DNA from: Brevibacillus dissolubilis | Lineage (GTDB): Bacteria; Bacillota; Bacilli; Brevibacillales; Brevibacillaceae | Assembly (NCBI RefSeq): GCF_006170445.1 | Contig: NZ_VCNA01000016.1 | Coordinates: 1 to 64,000, forward strand | Direction: 5' to 3' | Length of the DNA: 64,000 bases | Shown: positions 26,123 through 34,167 of the stretch, in pieces | Numbering within the stretch: position 1 is the stretch's first letter | Layout of the letters: each line of letters begins with the position of its first letter | Notes under the pieces: model-generated | What the model was told of the DNA's origin: nothing | What the model saw: only the letters and a program-made list of their open reading frames with translations | Databases searched by the model: none | Translations under genes and position numbers: made by a program

Positions 26123-27031
26123 TCAAAGAGTAGCTTTGATGCCCATAAAAGATGGTCCCATCACCAGGAACAGCAACGGAACACCCATGAAAATAATCAA
26201 AATCGGCAGTAGTCGGATACTCATTTTGTTGACGTAATCGGTCATCTCGTCTTCTTGCAGGCGAAGCTGTTCCTCGACCTGTCCAGCCAGCAGCGGGGCA
26301 ATCGCAACACCTTTGGTCATCGCCTCATTAATTTCTGACACGAGCGCAATCAAAACATCAACATCCCAGCGAAACGCCATCTCCTCCAACGCTTTTCGCC
26401 AATTGCCGTACTGTCTCTCCTCGATATCGAGCATTGCCATCTCCTGACCAAGTCTGCCTGAATATCTGGCCGCAGTCGCCCGTATAGCCGTATGGATTGG
26501 CATTCCGGCCTCAACCAAAGCCTGAATAATGCTGAAAAACAACGGGATTTGCTCCCGTATTTCGTTTTGCGCCTGCTTGTCTGCTTTTTCGATTAAAATC
26601 GTAGGGAGCATATAGACAAGCAAAGCACAAAAGAGTGGCAGCAACGGCACGATACCCACTTTTTCCCCATGCAAAAGAAACCAGGCTATTACAGCAACAC
26701 TGGGGATAAGCAATATACCTCCTATGCATTTAGCCAAAAGAATCTCTTCCATTGCGATATTCCATCGAAGGCGGGACAGACGCAGCTCCATACCTTTTTT
26801 GTCCAAGCCGACTCTCTGCATCAACTTGTCTGCTAACGGCTTATTCCTGCGCAAGTAGCCGACAAGCCACCATTGAGACCTGGTTTGCCTAGCAAAAAAA
26901 TGATCCAGCCGTGCCGACTGCTCCACCTCAATCCTCGACGTCAACTGCTTTTTGGTATCTGCTTCTGTCAGGAAACAAGACGGCAACACAAATAAACAAG
27001 CCGATAAGCCGAGCAAAAGAGCGATGATCAA
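26123..27031 (-). CDS. tadC: TadC platform protein (cluster I)
   Basis: 302 residues, GspF-type membrane protein. Landmarks: helix pair near residues 115-165, the cytoplasmic domain SIIQALVEAGMPIHTAIRA and DVDVLIALVSEINEAMTKG, and C-terminal helices RLLPILIIFMGVPLLFLVMG. The start is taken as TTG at 27031, which overlaps the TadB stop (TTGA) and follows GGGAGGGG; a longer frame to 27136 would overlap TadB by 109 bases. Confidence 0.88.
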   Translation of the reverse strand: MIIALLLGLSACLFVLPSCFLTEADTKKQLTSRIEVEQSARLDHFFARQTRSQWWLVGYLRRNKPLADKLMQRVGLDKKGMELRLSRLRWNIAMEEILLAKCIGGILLIPSVAVIAWFLLHGEKVGIVPLLPLFCALLVYMLPTILIEKADKQAQNEIREQIPLFFSIIQALVEAGMPIHTAIRATAARYSGRLGQEMAMLDIEERQYGNWRKALEEMAFRWDVDVLIALVSEINEAMTKGVAIAPLLAGQVEEQLRLQEDEMTDYVNKMSIRLLPILIIFMGVPLLFLVMGPSFMGIKATL

Positions 27032-27945
27032 GCTTTTTCCCCTCCCTTTTGCAACGGATTGAGCGACATATAGCGGATGGCCTCGCCGCCTAAAATAATA
27101 GACAGAAACGATCCCAACATCGCGAACCGACCCCACACCGCCTGAGTCAGCGGTTCAAAATGATGCGGGTTATTAAAATAAAGAATCGCCACAAACACAA
27201 AAGGCATCACACTCAGCATGTTCACCTGTGCGAGCACCTGTGACATCGTGGCACGTTGCCTGCGCTGTGCCTGCTTGCGACGGATAATGGTGGCGGATGC
27301 CAAATCGAGAGTTTTTGCCATGTCTCCGCCCAGTTGACGCTGTACTTGAACAATCGTCGCAAGATAGGCGATATCAGCAGAGCCTGTCCGCTGAAACATG
27401 TGTTGCATAGCCGTCTCCAGTGGAATCTGTCCCCGCAAAAACTCCACCAACCGCCCATATTCCGTAGCCACCCGACTATCTACAAAAGGACTCTGCGCCA
27501 CCTGCTCAAAAGCATGCAGATACGAAGGCGACGTACGAAGCGAACTCGCCATGATCCGCAAGGCACGGACATTTCCCTCCTCAAACCGCTCCCGGTACCT
27601 CACCCGCAAAATGCTGACAAACCGCTCCGTAAACAAGATCCCCGCAAGCAAAGCAGGCAAAGAAAGCCACCATGACTGCAAAATCAGCCCGGTAAAGAAA
27701 TAGGTAACAAGCCCGGATGTCAAAGCAAAAGCAAAATAACGGGTAACCGAAAGACTGACTTGCGCCTGTTGCAGCCGAAGCGCTAAACGTTCAATTGGGG
27801 TTTTCCGCCTTTTTTGCATCTGCATGATGGTATCGTGCAAAGGTTCGTCTTGAAGCCATGTTGCTTTTTTAGTCGGTAAAAACAGAAACGCTCCGCTGAC
27901 ACCGAGAGTGAGCGCCAAAAACAACGTGATGATTAAATCAATCAT
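27028..27945 (-). CDS. tadB: TadB platform protein (cluster I)
   Basis: 305 residues with N-terminal helix, paired central helices, and the GspF/T2SSF domain (RALRIMASSLRTSPSYLHAF; QVQRQLGGDMAKTLDLAS) before two C-terminal helices. Together with TadC it forms the inner membrane platform on which CpaF acts. Nine bases separate it from the cpaF stop. Confidence 0.9.
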   Translation of the reverse strand: MIDLIITLFLALTLGVSGAFLFLPTKKATWLQDEPLHDTIMQMQKRRKTPIERLALRLQQAQVSLSVTRYFAFALTSGLVTYFFTGLILQSWWLSLPALLAGILFTERFVSILRVRYRERFEEGNVRALRIMASSLRTSPSYLHAFEQVAQSPFVDSRVATEYGRLVEFLRGQIPLETAMQHMFQRTGSADIAYLATIVQVQRQLGGDMAKTLDLASATIIRRKQAQRRQRATMSQVLAQVNMLSVMPFVFVAILYFNNPHHFEPLTQAVWGRFAMLGSFLSIILGGEAIRYMSLNPLQKGGEKA

Positions 27946-27954
27946 AAACTCCCC

Positions 27955-29451
27955 CTATATCCGAATGGGATCAGCGAAAAATACTGCCTCCAGCTGCTCA
28001 TCTTTTAACCCCTTGGCCCGCCATTTTTGTACAAGTCGCTCTGGCATATAGCCTGTCCACTTGAACTGTCCTGTCACTCTACCGTCTACCACTCCCAACG
28101 GTTCATACACGAAAATATCCTGCAAATAAACACGATGAGGGACAACCTGCTCCACTCCACAGGTATGACGAATCCAGTCTTCGTGTGATTCCCCCGTGCC
28201 AACTACCTCTGTAATTGCTACTATTTTGCGGCTACCGTCCTCCTCAAAACGCTTGACCTGTACGATCAGATCAAGAGCTGAACCAATCATCAGATTTCGC
28301 TCTACCGTGTTATAGGTCTCATCAGCTTTTCCAAATAAAATCGGCAAAGTAGAATCCACCAGCGCCCGGGGGGAGTTGGCATGTGCCGTACTCCAGCTGC
28401 CCGGATGGTCGGTGTTCATGGCCCACAGCATGTCGATGATCTCCCCGCCACGTGATTCCCCGACAATAATGACATCTGGCCGTTTTCGCAGAGACAGACG
28501 AACACAGTCCCGGATCGAGAATCCGCCTTTTCCTTCATGATTAGGCGGCTTGGCTAAAAAACGGCGGACATACGGGTGCTGCAGCTTCAACTCCAGCACG
28601 TCTTCAATCGTGATCGCACTCAGGTGCTTGGGGATATACTGCGACAGCAGGTTCAACAGATGGGTTTTCCCCGAACCAGTCCCGCCGCTGACAAGCCCAG
28701 AGCAACGGGCCAGTCCAATCGCCCATTGAAGAAAAGTGAGCATCGGTTGGCACACAGAGCCATAGCGAAGATAATCGGCCTCTGTCAGCAGGTCACGGTG
28801 TTTACGGATGGTCAGCATATGACCGTCTGGAGAAATCGACCGGTGCGTTGCAGCAATCCGCGAACCATCGGGCAGCTGGGTATTGCACTCGGCTTTTGTT
28901 TCATTAAATTCCCGCCCCATCGTTGCCGCGATCTGTTCGATCAGCCGCAACAGCTGAGGCTCTTCATGAAAAACCTTTCCGGGCACAGGCTCAAGCCTGC
29001 CTGAGCTTTTTCTCTCGACGACGACATAATCATGGCGGTGCACCAAAATTTCTGTTATATCATCGTCATCCAACAATTCATCAAGCGGGCCCCATCCCGT
29101 TAATTCGTGCAGTAACCGATGCGTCTCTGCAGCAATCTGATTGGTGGTGAGCGGGGCCTGCGCTTCGATGAGCAGACGGAGGTTTTCGGAGATTTCATGT
29201 AAAAAAGCAGGGTCAGCTTTCTCCTCCCACAGCTTGCGACCGTACTTTTCCACCATCTGTTTTTTGACCTGTGCGGATTGGTCGCTGGTTAAATGCTGTG
29301 GCTTGGTGTGGGCAGAGTCGTTCTCATCATGCAGCCATCCCCCCGCCTTTTGTTGGGCGCGTTTTGCATCGCTGGTAGTATGGCGCAGGTCAATCGGCTG
29401 TCGTCCTGTCTGCTGACCGAGACCAAGCAGACTTTTGCGGGAAAAGGTCAT
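27955..29451 (-). CDS. cpaF: CpaF/TadA secretion ATPase (cluster I)
   Basis: 498-residue hexameric ATPase for Tad pilus assembly. After a 110-residue variable N-terminus come GWGPLDELLDDDDITEILV, Walker A (VSGGTGSGKTHLLN, near 265), the Asp box (ITIEDVLEL), Walker B/His box (RPDVIIVGESRGGE; STAHANSPRA). All catalytic elements are canonical, in contrast with the cluster II copy. Confidence 0.93.
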   Translation of the reverse strand: MTFSRKSLLGLGQQTGRQPIDLRHTTSDAKRAQQKAGGWLHDENDSAHTKPQHLTSDQSAQVKKQMVEKYGRKLWEEKADPAFLHEISENLRLLIEAQAPLTTNQIAAETHRLLHELTGWGPLDELLDDDDITEILVHRHDYVVVERKSSGRLEPVPGKVFHEEPQLLRLIEQIAATMGREFNETKAECNTQLPDGSRIAATHRSISPDGHMLTIRKHRDLLTEADYLRYGSVCQPMLTFLQWAIGLARCSGLVSGGTGSGKTHLLNLLSQYIPKHLSAITIEDVLELKLQHPYVRRFLAKPPNHEGKGGFSIRDCVRLSLRKRPDVIIVGESRGGEIIDMLWAMNTDHPGSWSTAHANSPRALVDSTLPILFGKADETYNTVERNLMIGSALDLIVQVKRFEEDGSRKIVAITEVVGTGESHEDWIRHTCGVEQVVPHRVYLQDIFVYEPLGVVDGRVTGQFKWTGYMPERLVQKWRAKGLKDEQLEAVFFADPIRI

Positions 29452-29489
29452 GGAGATGCTCCTTTCTAGCGTTCTGAAGACTTTTCGGA

Positions 29490-31193
29490 TTAGCCAAAAA
29501 GATTAAACAGAGAAAAGCTTTTCTTGCTCTTACCCGCCTGTGTGTCTTGCTTGTTTCCTTCCGCACCACCATCAAACAGACTGGGCGCGAGTGAACGGGC
29601 CAGGGCAGCAATCGCCTCCTTAGATGGAGACTTGCCGGATGAAAGCATCAGTGGCTTCCCTATATTCAAAGATCGCTTGACCTCGGTGTCATCCGGAATG
29701 GTATAGATCTGCTTGTTGGGATGCAGTTGAAAATAGGCTCTCATTTCATCGAGAGTGAACATCTCTTTTCGTTGCAGGCGGTTGATGCAGATCTGAATAC
29801 GCTCTTCGGGATAGTCGGCCTCGCGGAGGAGTTTTAGCATGCGTTGAATATTTTCAATTGCATCTACTACAGGATTGCCGACCATCACCACCCGTTCCGC
29901 AAAAAAGAGCGCTTGGATTGTTGCATCAGTGGTATCTGGAGCTGTATCGAGCAGGATGATGTCATAGTCGCTTCGTTTTAAGGTCTCAAGAATGTGGTAG
30001 AGGTGATAGTCTTTGATGTCAAAGCTGTGGCGAATTTCACGCGGGGATGTGAGGACATGGAGGCCTGATTCGGTGTGGTGAACGATATAGTCGGCTATTT
30101 CACTTGGGGTAAACGGCAGACGGGTACAGTATGCTTGAAGTTGATCATGGGTGATAGACGCGGGGTCTTGTCCTTCTGCGTAAATAAGATCGGTTAGCTG
30201 CTGGTCGATCTGTTGCACCCATGTAAACAGATTTGGTGTGCGTGCGAGGTTGAGTGATGTGGCAAATGTCCCGAGGTCGAGGTTGAAGTCGACAGCAAGC
30301 ACCTTGGGGCGGGATTGTGTGATTTCGTGTGAAGCAAAAAAGACTGCCAGTTCACGGGAGAGAAAGGTTTTACCGACACCGCCCTTTGGACCATATACGG
30401 TGATGAAATGCTTGGGTGAGACAGCGGGTCCAGGTTCAGTGGGATTAAAAGGTGCGTTGGCATGGGGTTTGATTGATTGGATGATCTGTGTGTTAGATTC
30501 TTGTCTTTTGGAGGCTATAACGTTGGATTGTGGAATGAATGGCTGATTCATGGTGAGAACAGAGTTATGTACAGCAGCAAGCTTGGATAATGGCTCCTCA
30601 TGATATTTTGCATCTTGTCCTTCACCCGACCCTTCCACTCGTTCCATCTCCAGTACCTGCACTTGTTGCGTTATGTTTTTATCCTGCTCTGGCTCCCCTG
30701 TTGCCCCCATCTGTAACCCCGATTCCATCTCCTCCTGACTTGCTCTCACTGGCAAAGAATCCGCCTTCCCAAGCACCTCCCTCGCCAATACATCCAGCTT
30801 CTCCACCGTAACAGGCGGAACCATCGTCCAAAGCCCGATGTTCTGCAAAATCGGTTCCCAATGCGCATATTCTTTTCCACACACGACAAGGCAGACCAGT
30901 TCAGGAAACGTAACTCGGATTTGTTGACAAAGTACGCCGAGCGAAATATTTGCCGTCGGGTAAACGATTACCATGTCAGGACGACACTGCTTTACCATTT
31001 GCACAATCTCGTGGTAGCTTCCCACCTTACCACAGACTGCGAGATGGTTGCACGCTTCCAACTTTTCTATAAGAGTTTCGTCCTCACTCAACTTGTTGTC
31101 GATCTGAGTCTGATCCGACTTGTTCATCCCCAGATGAATCAAAAGAACTCGCACGGCTTCCCCGCCTTTTCCCGTCGATACCGCTTGAATCAT
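29490..31193 (-). CDS. cpaE: CpaE-like MinD/ParA ATPase with receiver-like N-terminus (cluster I)
   Basis: 567 residues. Residues 15-145 look like an atypical response-regulator receiver (VLLIHLG, PDMVIVYPT). A polar linker of about 120 residues follows, then the MinD-like ATPase with Walker A' PKGGVGKTFLS (near 275), AVDFNLDLGTFA, and ILLDTAPDTT. The family positions pilus machinery at the pole. ATG overlaps the CpaB stop (ATGA). Confidence 0.9.
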   Translation of the reverse strand: MIQAVSTGKGGEAVRVLLIHLGMNKSDQTQIDNKLSEDETLIEKLEACNHLAVCGKVGSYHEIVQMVKQCRPDMVIVYPTANISLGVLCQQIRVTFPELVCLVVCGKEYAHWEPILQNIGLWTMVPPVTVEKLDVLAREVLGKADSLPVRASQEEMESGLQMGATGEPEQDKNITQQVQVLEMERVEGSGEGQDAKYHEEPLSKLAAVHNSVLTMNQPFIPQSNVIASKRQESNTQIIQSIKPHANAPFNPTEPGPAVSPKHFITVYGPKGGVGKTFLSRELAVFFASHEITQSRPKVLAVDFNLDLGTFATSLNLARTPNLFTWVQQIDQQLTDLIYAEGQDPASITHDQLQAYCTRLPFTPSEIADYIVHHTESGLHVLTSPREIRHSFDIKDYHLYHILETLKRSDYDIILLDTAPDTTDATIQALFFAERVVMVGNPVVDAIENIQRMLKLLREADYPEERIQICINRLQRKEMFTLDEMRAYFQLHPNKQIYTIPDDTEVKRSLNIGKPLMLSSGKSPSKEAIAALARSLAPSLFDGGAEGNKQDTQAGKSKKSFSLFNLFG

Positions 31194-31933
31194 TCTGCTC
31201 CCTCCCCGTCACTCCAACGTTTGTTTGTTTTGAGCAAGGCCGAAGCAAACGTGTAATCGCCGATGCCTGCTTCTACCTTTCCATCTCTCAGTGGGGCCTT
31301 GCTTAATCTGATTTTTCCGTAGTGCAGAGCATGTGTCAGAAGCACAGCTTCGTTGACCTGCAGGGCGATGGTAACGGCCGTCAACTGTGGCACTTCACCG
31401 TCCATCTCTCTTTGCAGGGCGATGATTGGCATTTCTTTTAGCAGCAGACCTGTGTGTGCTCCTGCTTCATTTTCAAAAGAGGCATAGATATGTACCCGAT
31501 CTCCCGCGGTCAGGTGTGGGGATATTCCTGTGATATTATCAACAGGGATACTGATACCTGTCTGGGTGTCGTGCAGGCTCTCATCCAACGAGCTCTGTCC
31601 CTTGATGTTCAAGTCGTTCCACATCAGCGGTACACCGCCTTTGAGCGAGCGGGCAAAGGTAAGACCGTCGAGTTTGGCTGTATCTTCCCAAGCAATCAGA
31701 CCGGGTAGAGGCGGGCTTTTATCGGGGAATAGACCCCCCAGAGTCAGGACAGCCTGTTCGACTTGCTCGGGCAGAAGCGGCATGCCGCCTTCAACGTTGA
31801 CATCATCGCGGAGTTTGACGTAGGTAAAAGTGTGTGGCTTGAGCAGATGATACGATCCGAGAGCCACGGCGAGTGCAAAGATCAGGGCAGCGATGAGACG
31901 GATGGGGTGGATGACTGGGGTTTTGCTTGGCAT
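31190..31933 (-). CDS. cpaB: CpaB/RcpC-like SAF-domain protein, first gene of cluster I
   Basis: 247 residues: N-terminal membrane helix (IRLIAALIFALAVALGS), a SAF-like domain, and the Flp-assembly type region DNITGISPHLTAGDRVHIYA with a beta-rich end (AVLLTHALHYGKIRLSKAP). An AAAGGAGG site precedes the ATG. The upstream gap carries a terminator-like hairpin and repeated TTTTTGTCCCAA motifs. Confidence 0.85.
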   Translation of the reverse strand: MPSKTPVIHPIRLIAALIFALAVALGSYHLLKPHTFTYVKLRDDVNVEGGMPLLPEQVEQAVLTLGGLFPDKSPPLPGLIAWEDTAKLDGLTFARSLKGGVPLMWNDLNIKGQSSLDESLHDTQTGISIPVDNITGISPHLTAGDRVHIYASFENEAGAHTGLLLKEMPIIALQREMDGEVPQLTAVTIALQVNEAVLLTHALHYGKIRLSKAPLRDGKVEAGIGDYTFASALLKTNKRWSDGEGAE

Positions 31934-32309
31934 GATAGATAGGCGCCTCCTTTCATAGAATTTCTACAAGGGGAAAATCAACTGTGCCTATCGTACGCCA
32001 AGTCGTTGGGACAAAAAAAGCGATAATCCTCTAATCGGTATCGCTTGGGACAAAAATAGGTATTTGCTGAATTAAGTGTTTTCTCTTATCCTGAAAATAC
32101 AATTTTAATATTGGCAATGGTATGTTGACTTACGGAGTACCCGAGGTCTATTTATTGGCATGAAACCTGCCGATAAGTAGTCCTCTTTTTGTTTATTTAG
32201 GCGACGAAAGGAGTTATCAGATCTAAAAATCATTTAATGGGAGTTATTCTTAACTTACAATTACTCAACTCAATCGTAGTGTAATTGCATGTAGGGAAGG
32301 GCGGTTTAT
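31934..32309. promoter_or_regulatory. Regulatory gap between cluster I and the nuclease gene
   Basis: No gene seen. Toward cluster I (minus strand) it holds two copies of TTTTTGTCCCAA (32006-32017 region and 32045-32056) and between them a hairpin AAGCGATA / TATCGCTT (32018-32046) followed by seven T, which would act as an intrinsic terminator or attenuator in the cluster I leader. Toward the nuclease gene (plus strand) a TTGACT (32125-32130) and TATTTA spaced by 18 bases may be its promoter. Confidence 0.5.
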
Positions 32310-32711
32310 ATGGGGACAGTTACAAAACAATATGAGTCAACTGAGCGTCAAATCATTGGGATTTTGGATATTGCAAAAATCAACCAAATATTAGGGATAG
32401 ACTATCAAATGTCTCCACATGTCTGGATGTACCCCGGCTTAAAAAAACACGTTCAGAAAAGACACCCTGGCATTTGGGAATTGTATCATCAACATATTCC
32501 TGATATCATTCAAAATCCAGACTACATAGGACAAAACCCAAAAGAACCAAACAGCATAGAGTTGGTAAAGCAGATTTCTGATTCTATCCTTCTAGCCATT
32601 AAAATAGATCCATCCGGGTACTTGTTCATCTCCACTTTTTATGATTTAAAAAATGCAGAAAATAAGGTACAAAAAAGGCTACGTTCGGGCAGATTAAAGC
32701 CCTATGAATAA
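32310..32711 (+). CDS. Probable BECR-fold nuclease (PBECR-like)
   Basis: 133 residues, single-domain. The segment KRHPGIWELYHQHIPDIIQN followed by PDYIGQNPKEPNSIELVK, ILLAIKIDPSGYLFISTFYD and the ending RLRSGRLKPYE is the pattern I associate with the phage Barnase-EndoU-ColicinE5/D-RelE (PBECR) nucleases; the His at the first motif and the C-terminal Arg/Tyr would be active-site candidates. Such domains act as tRNA or mRNA nucleases in toxins and phage proteins. No partner antitoxin gene is adjacent; a structured RNA lies 85 bases downstream on the same strand. GGGAAGGG precedes the ATG. Assignment is from pattern memory. Confidence 0.6.
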   Translation: MGTVTKQYESTERQIIGILDIAKINQILGIDYQMSPHVWMYPGLKKHVQKRHPGIWELYHQHIPDIIQNPDYIGQNPKEPNSIELVKQISDSILLAIKIDPSGYLFISTFYDLKNAENKVQKRLRSGRLKPYE

Positions 32712-32761
32712 CTGTCTGCAACAGTTAAAGTCTCTAAATGCTCTTTCCGTTTCCTACGATA

Positions 32762-32790
32762 TTGCAAGGGTACTTCGTAAATGTTATGAT
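32762..32790 (+). promoter_or_regulatory. Sigma-A promoter of the structured RNA
   Basis: TTGCAA (32762-32767) and TATGAT (32785-32790) separated by exactly 17 bases, in a gap with no reading frame downstream. Transcription would begin near 32797. Confidence 0.7.
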
Positions 32791-32796
32791 TGAAAT

Positions 32797-32971
32797 GTAA
32801 CATGACATGCATGATTAGAATCAAACAGCAATATCATAAATAAACCGAATCATTGAGGTGGGAAAGGTTCCCCACGCGCCTGCATTTGGCAGGTTACAAG
32901 AGATCAGGATACGCCGCCCTGCTATGATTCGGAAAACCAAAGACCCCCTATCACGGAGGGTCTTTTTTTAC
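32797..32971 (+). ncRNA. Candidate structured small RNA with its own promoter and terminator
   Basis: An approximately 170-nt transcript is predicted. A closing stem CCGAATCA (32845-32852) / TGATTCGG (32925-32932) encloses three hairpins: GTGGG/CCCAC (32858-32875), CCTGC/GCAGG (32879-32893) and CAGG/CCTG (32905-32921), making a four-way junction. A strong terminator follows (AAAGACCC / GGGTCTTT plus seven T, 32939-32969). The first 48 nt are A/T rich and unpaired. It does not match the riboswitch, SRP, 6S, tmRNA or RNase P consensus motifs I know, and no open frame follows it, so a free sRNA is more likely than a leader. Confidence 0.65.
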
Positions 32972-32972
32972 T

Positions 32973-33104
32973 TTAGGAAGTCTTTCCACACATCACTTCC
33001 AGCTCTAATATTTGAGGATAAATAGGATTAGCCAAGCTCTCATCAGATATATCATCGTCTTTAACATATCTCCTGTCATAATTGGATTTCGATCGGTCCC
33101 ACAT
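32973..33104 (-). CDS. Doubtful small ORF or gene remnant (43 aa)
   Basis: An ATG-started frame encodes a protein with the polar start WDRSKSNYDRRYVKDDDI and the end ILELEVMCGKTS. The composition looks protein-like and unlike random translation, but the ribosome site is weak and the stop lies right behind the terminator of the structured RNA on the other strand. It may be the tail of a decayed gene. No family recognised. Confidence 0.25.
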   Translation of the reverse strand: MWDRSKSNYDRRYVKDDDISDESLANPIYPQILELEVMCGKTS

Positions 33105-33183
33105 TTATCTTCATCTTATCCAAAGATAGAAGCCTTTCACGCCTCACTCTATCCATACTGATAAGATGTCATGGACATAAAAG

Positions 33184-33217
33184 AAAAACTCCACCATCGT
33201 ACTTACATGGTGAAGTT
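33184..33217 (-). terminator. Terminator of the DUF4097-like gene
   Basis: AACTTCACCAT / ATGGTGGAGTT stem followed by TTTTCTTTT on the coding strand, 60 bases after the stop. Confidence 0.8.
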
Positions 33218-33276
33218 TATATGAGAGAAATGGGTGCAAGATATATTCTTATTTTTTGTGACTCCTGACTTCCCCC

Positions 33277-33762
33277 CTACACCACATCCACCGTAATCTT
33301 CCCCGTCTCCGTCTTCATCTCCCATTTCCCCGCCTGGATATTCGTCGCCAGCTTAATCTCCCCCGTCTGGCTCGCAATGCTGAACTTCTTATACATCTTA
33401 CTCGGCAACGCAATATCAATCCGCGTATTCACCGCATGATCCGGAGTCCCCTCCGTGCCAGCCCGATCATCACTCAGCACTGCCTTGACCTCCAGCCGGT
33501 TCCCTACCTGCTCAGCCGTAAACACAAGCTTATCCTTATATTCCTCGCTCACGTCTCCATGAAAATGGACGCGGACGTTCTCATCTTCGCTGGCCGTCAG
33601 CTGGATGGATGTCATGTCGGTGACGATCTCCACGCTTCTGACTTCACGGCCGTCCAGTCGCTTTTCTTCGTTGACGGATACCTTGCTGTTGCCTGACAGC
33701 GAACCGATCAAGGCGATACCTACTGCCACTTTTGTCACGCTCCCTAACATCTCGCTTCTCAC
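33277..33762 (-). CDS. DUF4097-like exported beta-repeat protein
   Basis: 161 residues. A hydrophobic N-terminal segment (VTKVAVGIALIGSLSG) is followed by beta strands alternating as in DUF4097/GIN-domain adhesin-like proteins (VRSVEIVTDMTSIQLTAS; LPSKMYKKFSIASQTGEI; GKWEMKTETGKITVDV). In other Firmicutes such proteins often lie with PspC or anti-sigma genes; none is here. ATG at 33762 or 33750 are both possible. Function unknown; probably surface-associated. Confidence 0.7.
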   Translation of the reverse strand: MRSEMLGSVTKVAVGIALIGSLSGNSKVSVNEEKRLDGREVRSVEIVTDMTSIQLTASEDENVRVHFHGDVSEEYKDKLVFTAEQVGNRLEVKAVLSDDRAGTEGTPDHAVNTRIDIALPSKMYKKFSIASQTGEIKLATNIQAGKWEMKTETGKITVDVV

Positions 33763-34167
33763 TCCTTTTTTTCTATCCGTTATCGGTCTCTATGCACTCT
33801 ATCCCTTATCATCATGAATGATCGCTGTTGGTGTAACGAATAATCGAACAGCCAAAGATTGGCCATACCCTACGTTATAGACGGTTCAGAATTCCAAAGT
33901 GTTACATATTCCTTGTACCATCAGCTAAAATGGGCGCCCCGATTGAAGCGTCATAAGTGCCTGCATGCATACTTACCCTGGCCGCTCGTGTGTTGAATCA
34001 TGGTAAACAGGCATTTCCACTCCTTTCCATGAGTTTTACACAATCTTTTAAGAAACACATAAGAACTCGTAAAGAAAAAGCTAAGAACCGGGGTCTAAAC
34101 TAATACCTGTAAGCAAGACAAACACACAAACACAAATAAAACCAACCACCTGAAAGGATGAATAATC
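33763..34167. other. Divergent intergenic region, no gene seen
   Basis: 405 bases between two divergently transcribed genes, presumably holding both promoters. Visible features are a GCCAA-AGA-TTGGC palindrome (33851-33863) and TGCATGCA (33962-33969). No convincing -35/-10 pair was picked. The last 20 bases carry AAAGGATG, the ribosome site of the repeat protein. Confidence 0.4.

Noticed and set aside
32845-32932. Known riboswitch (cobalamin, TPP, c-di-GMP, ZTP, NiCo) in the structured RNA
   Set aside because: None of the conserved core sequences of these classes is present, and no gene follows the terminator.
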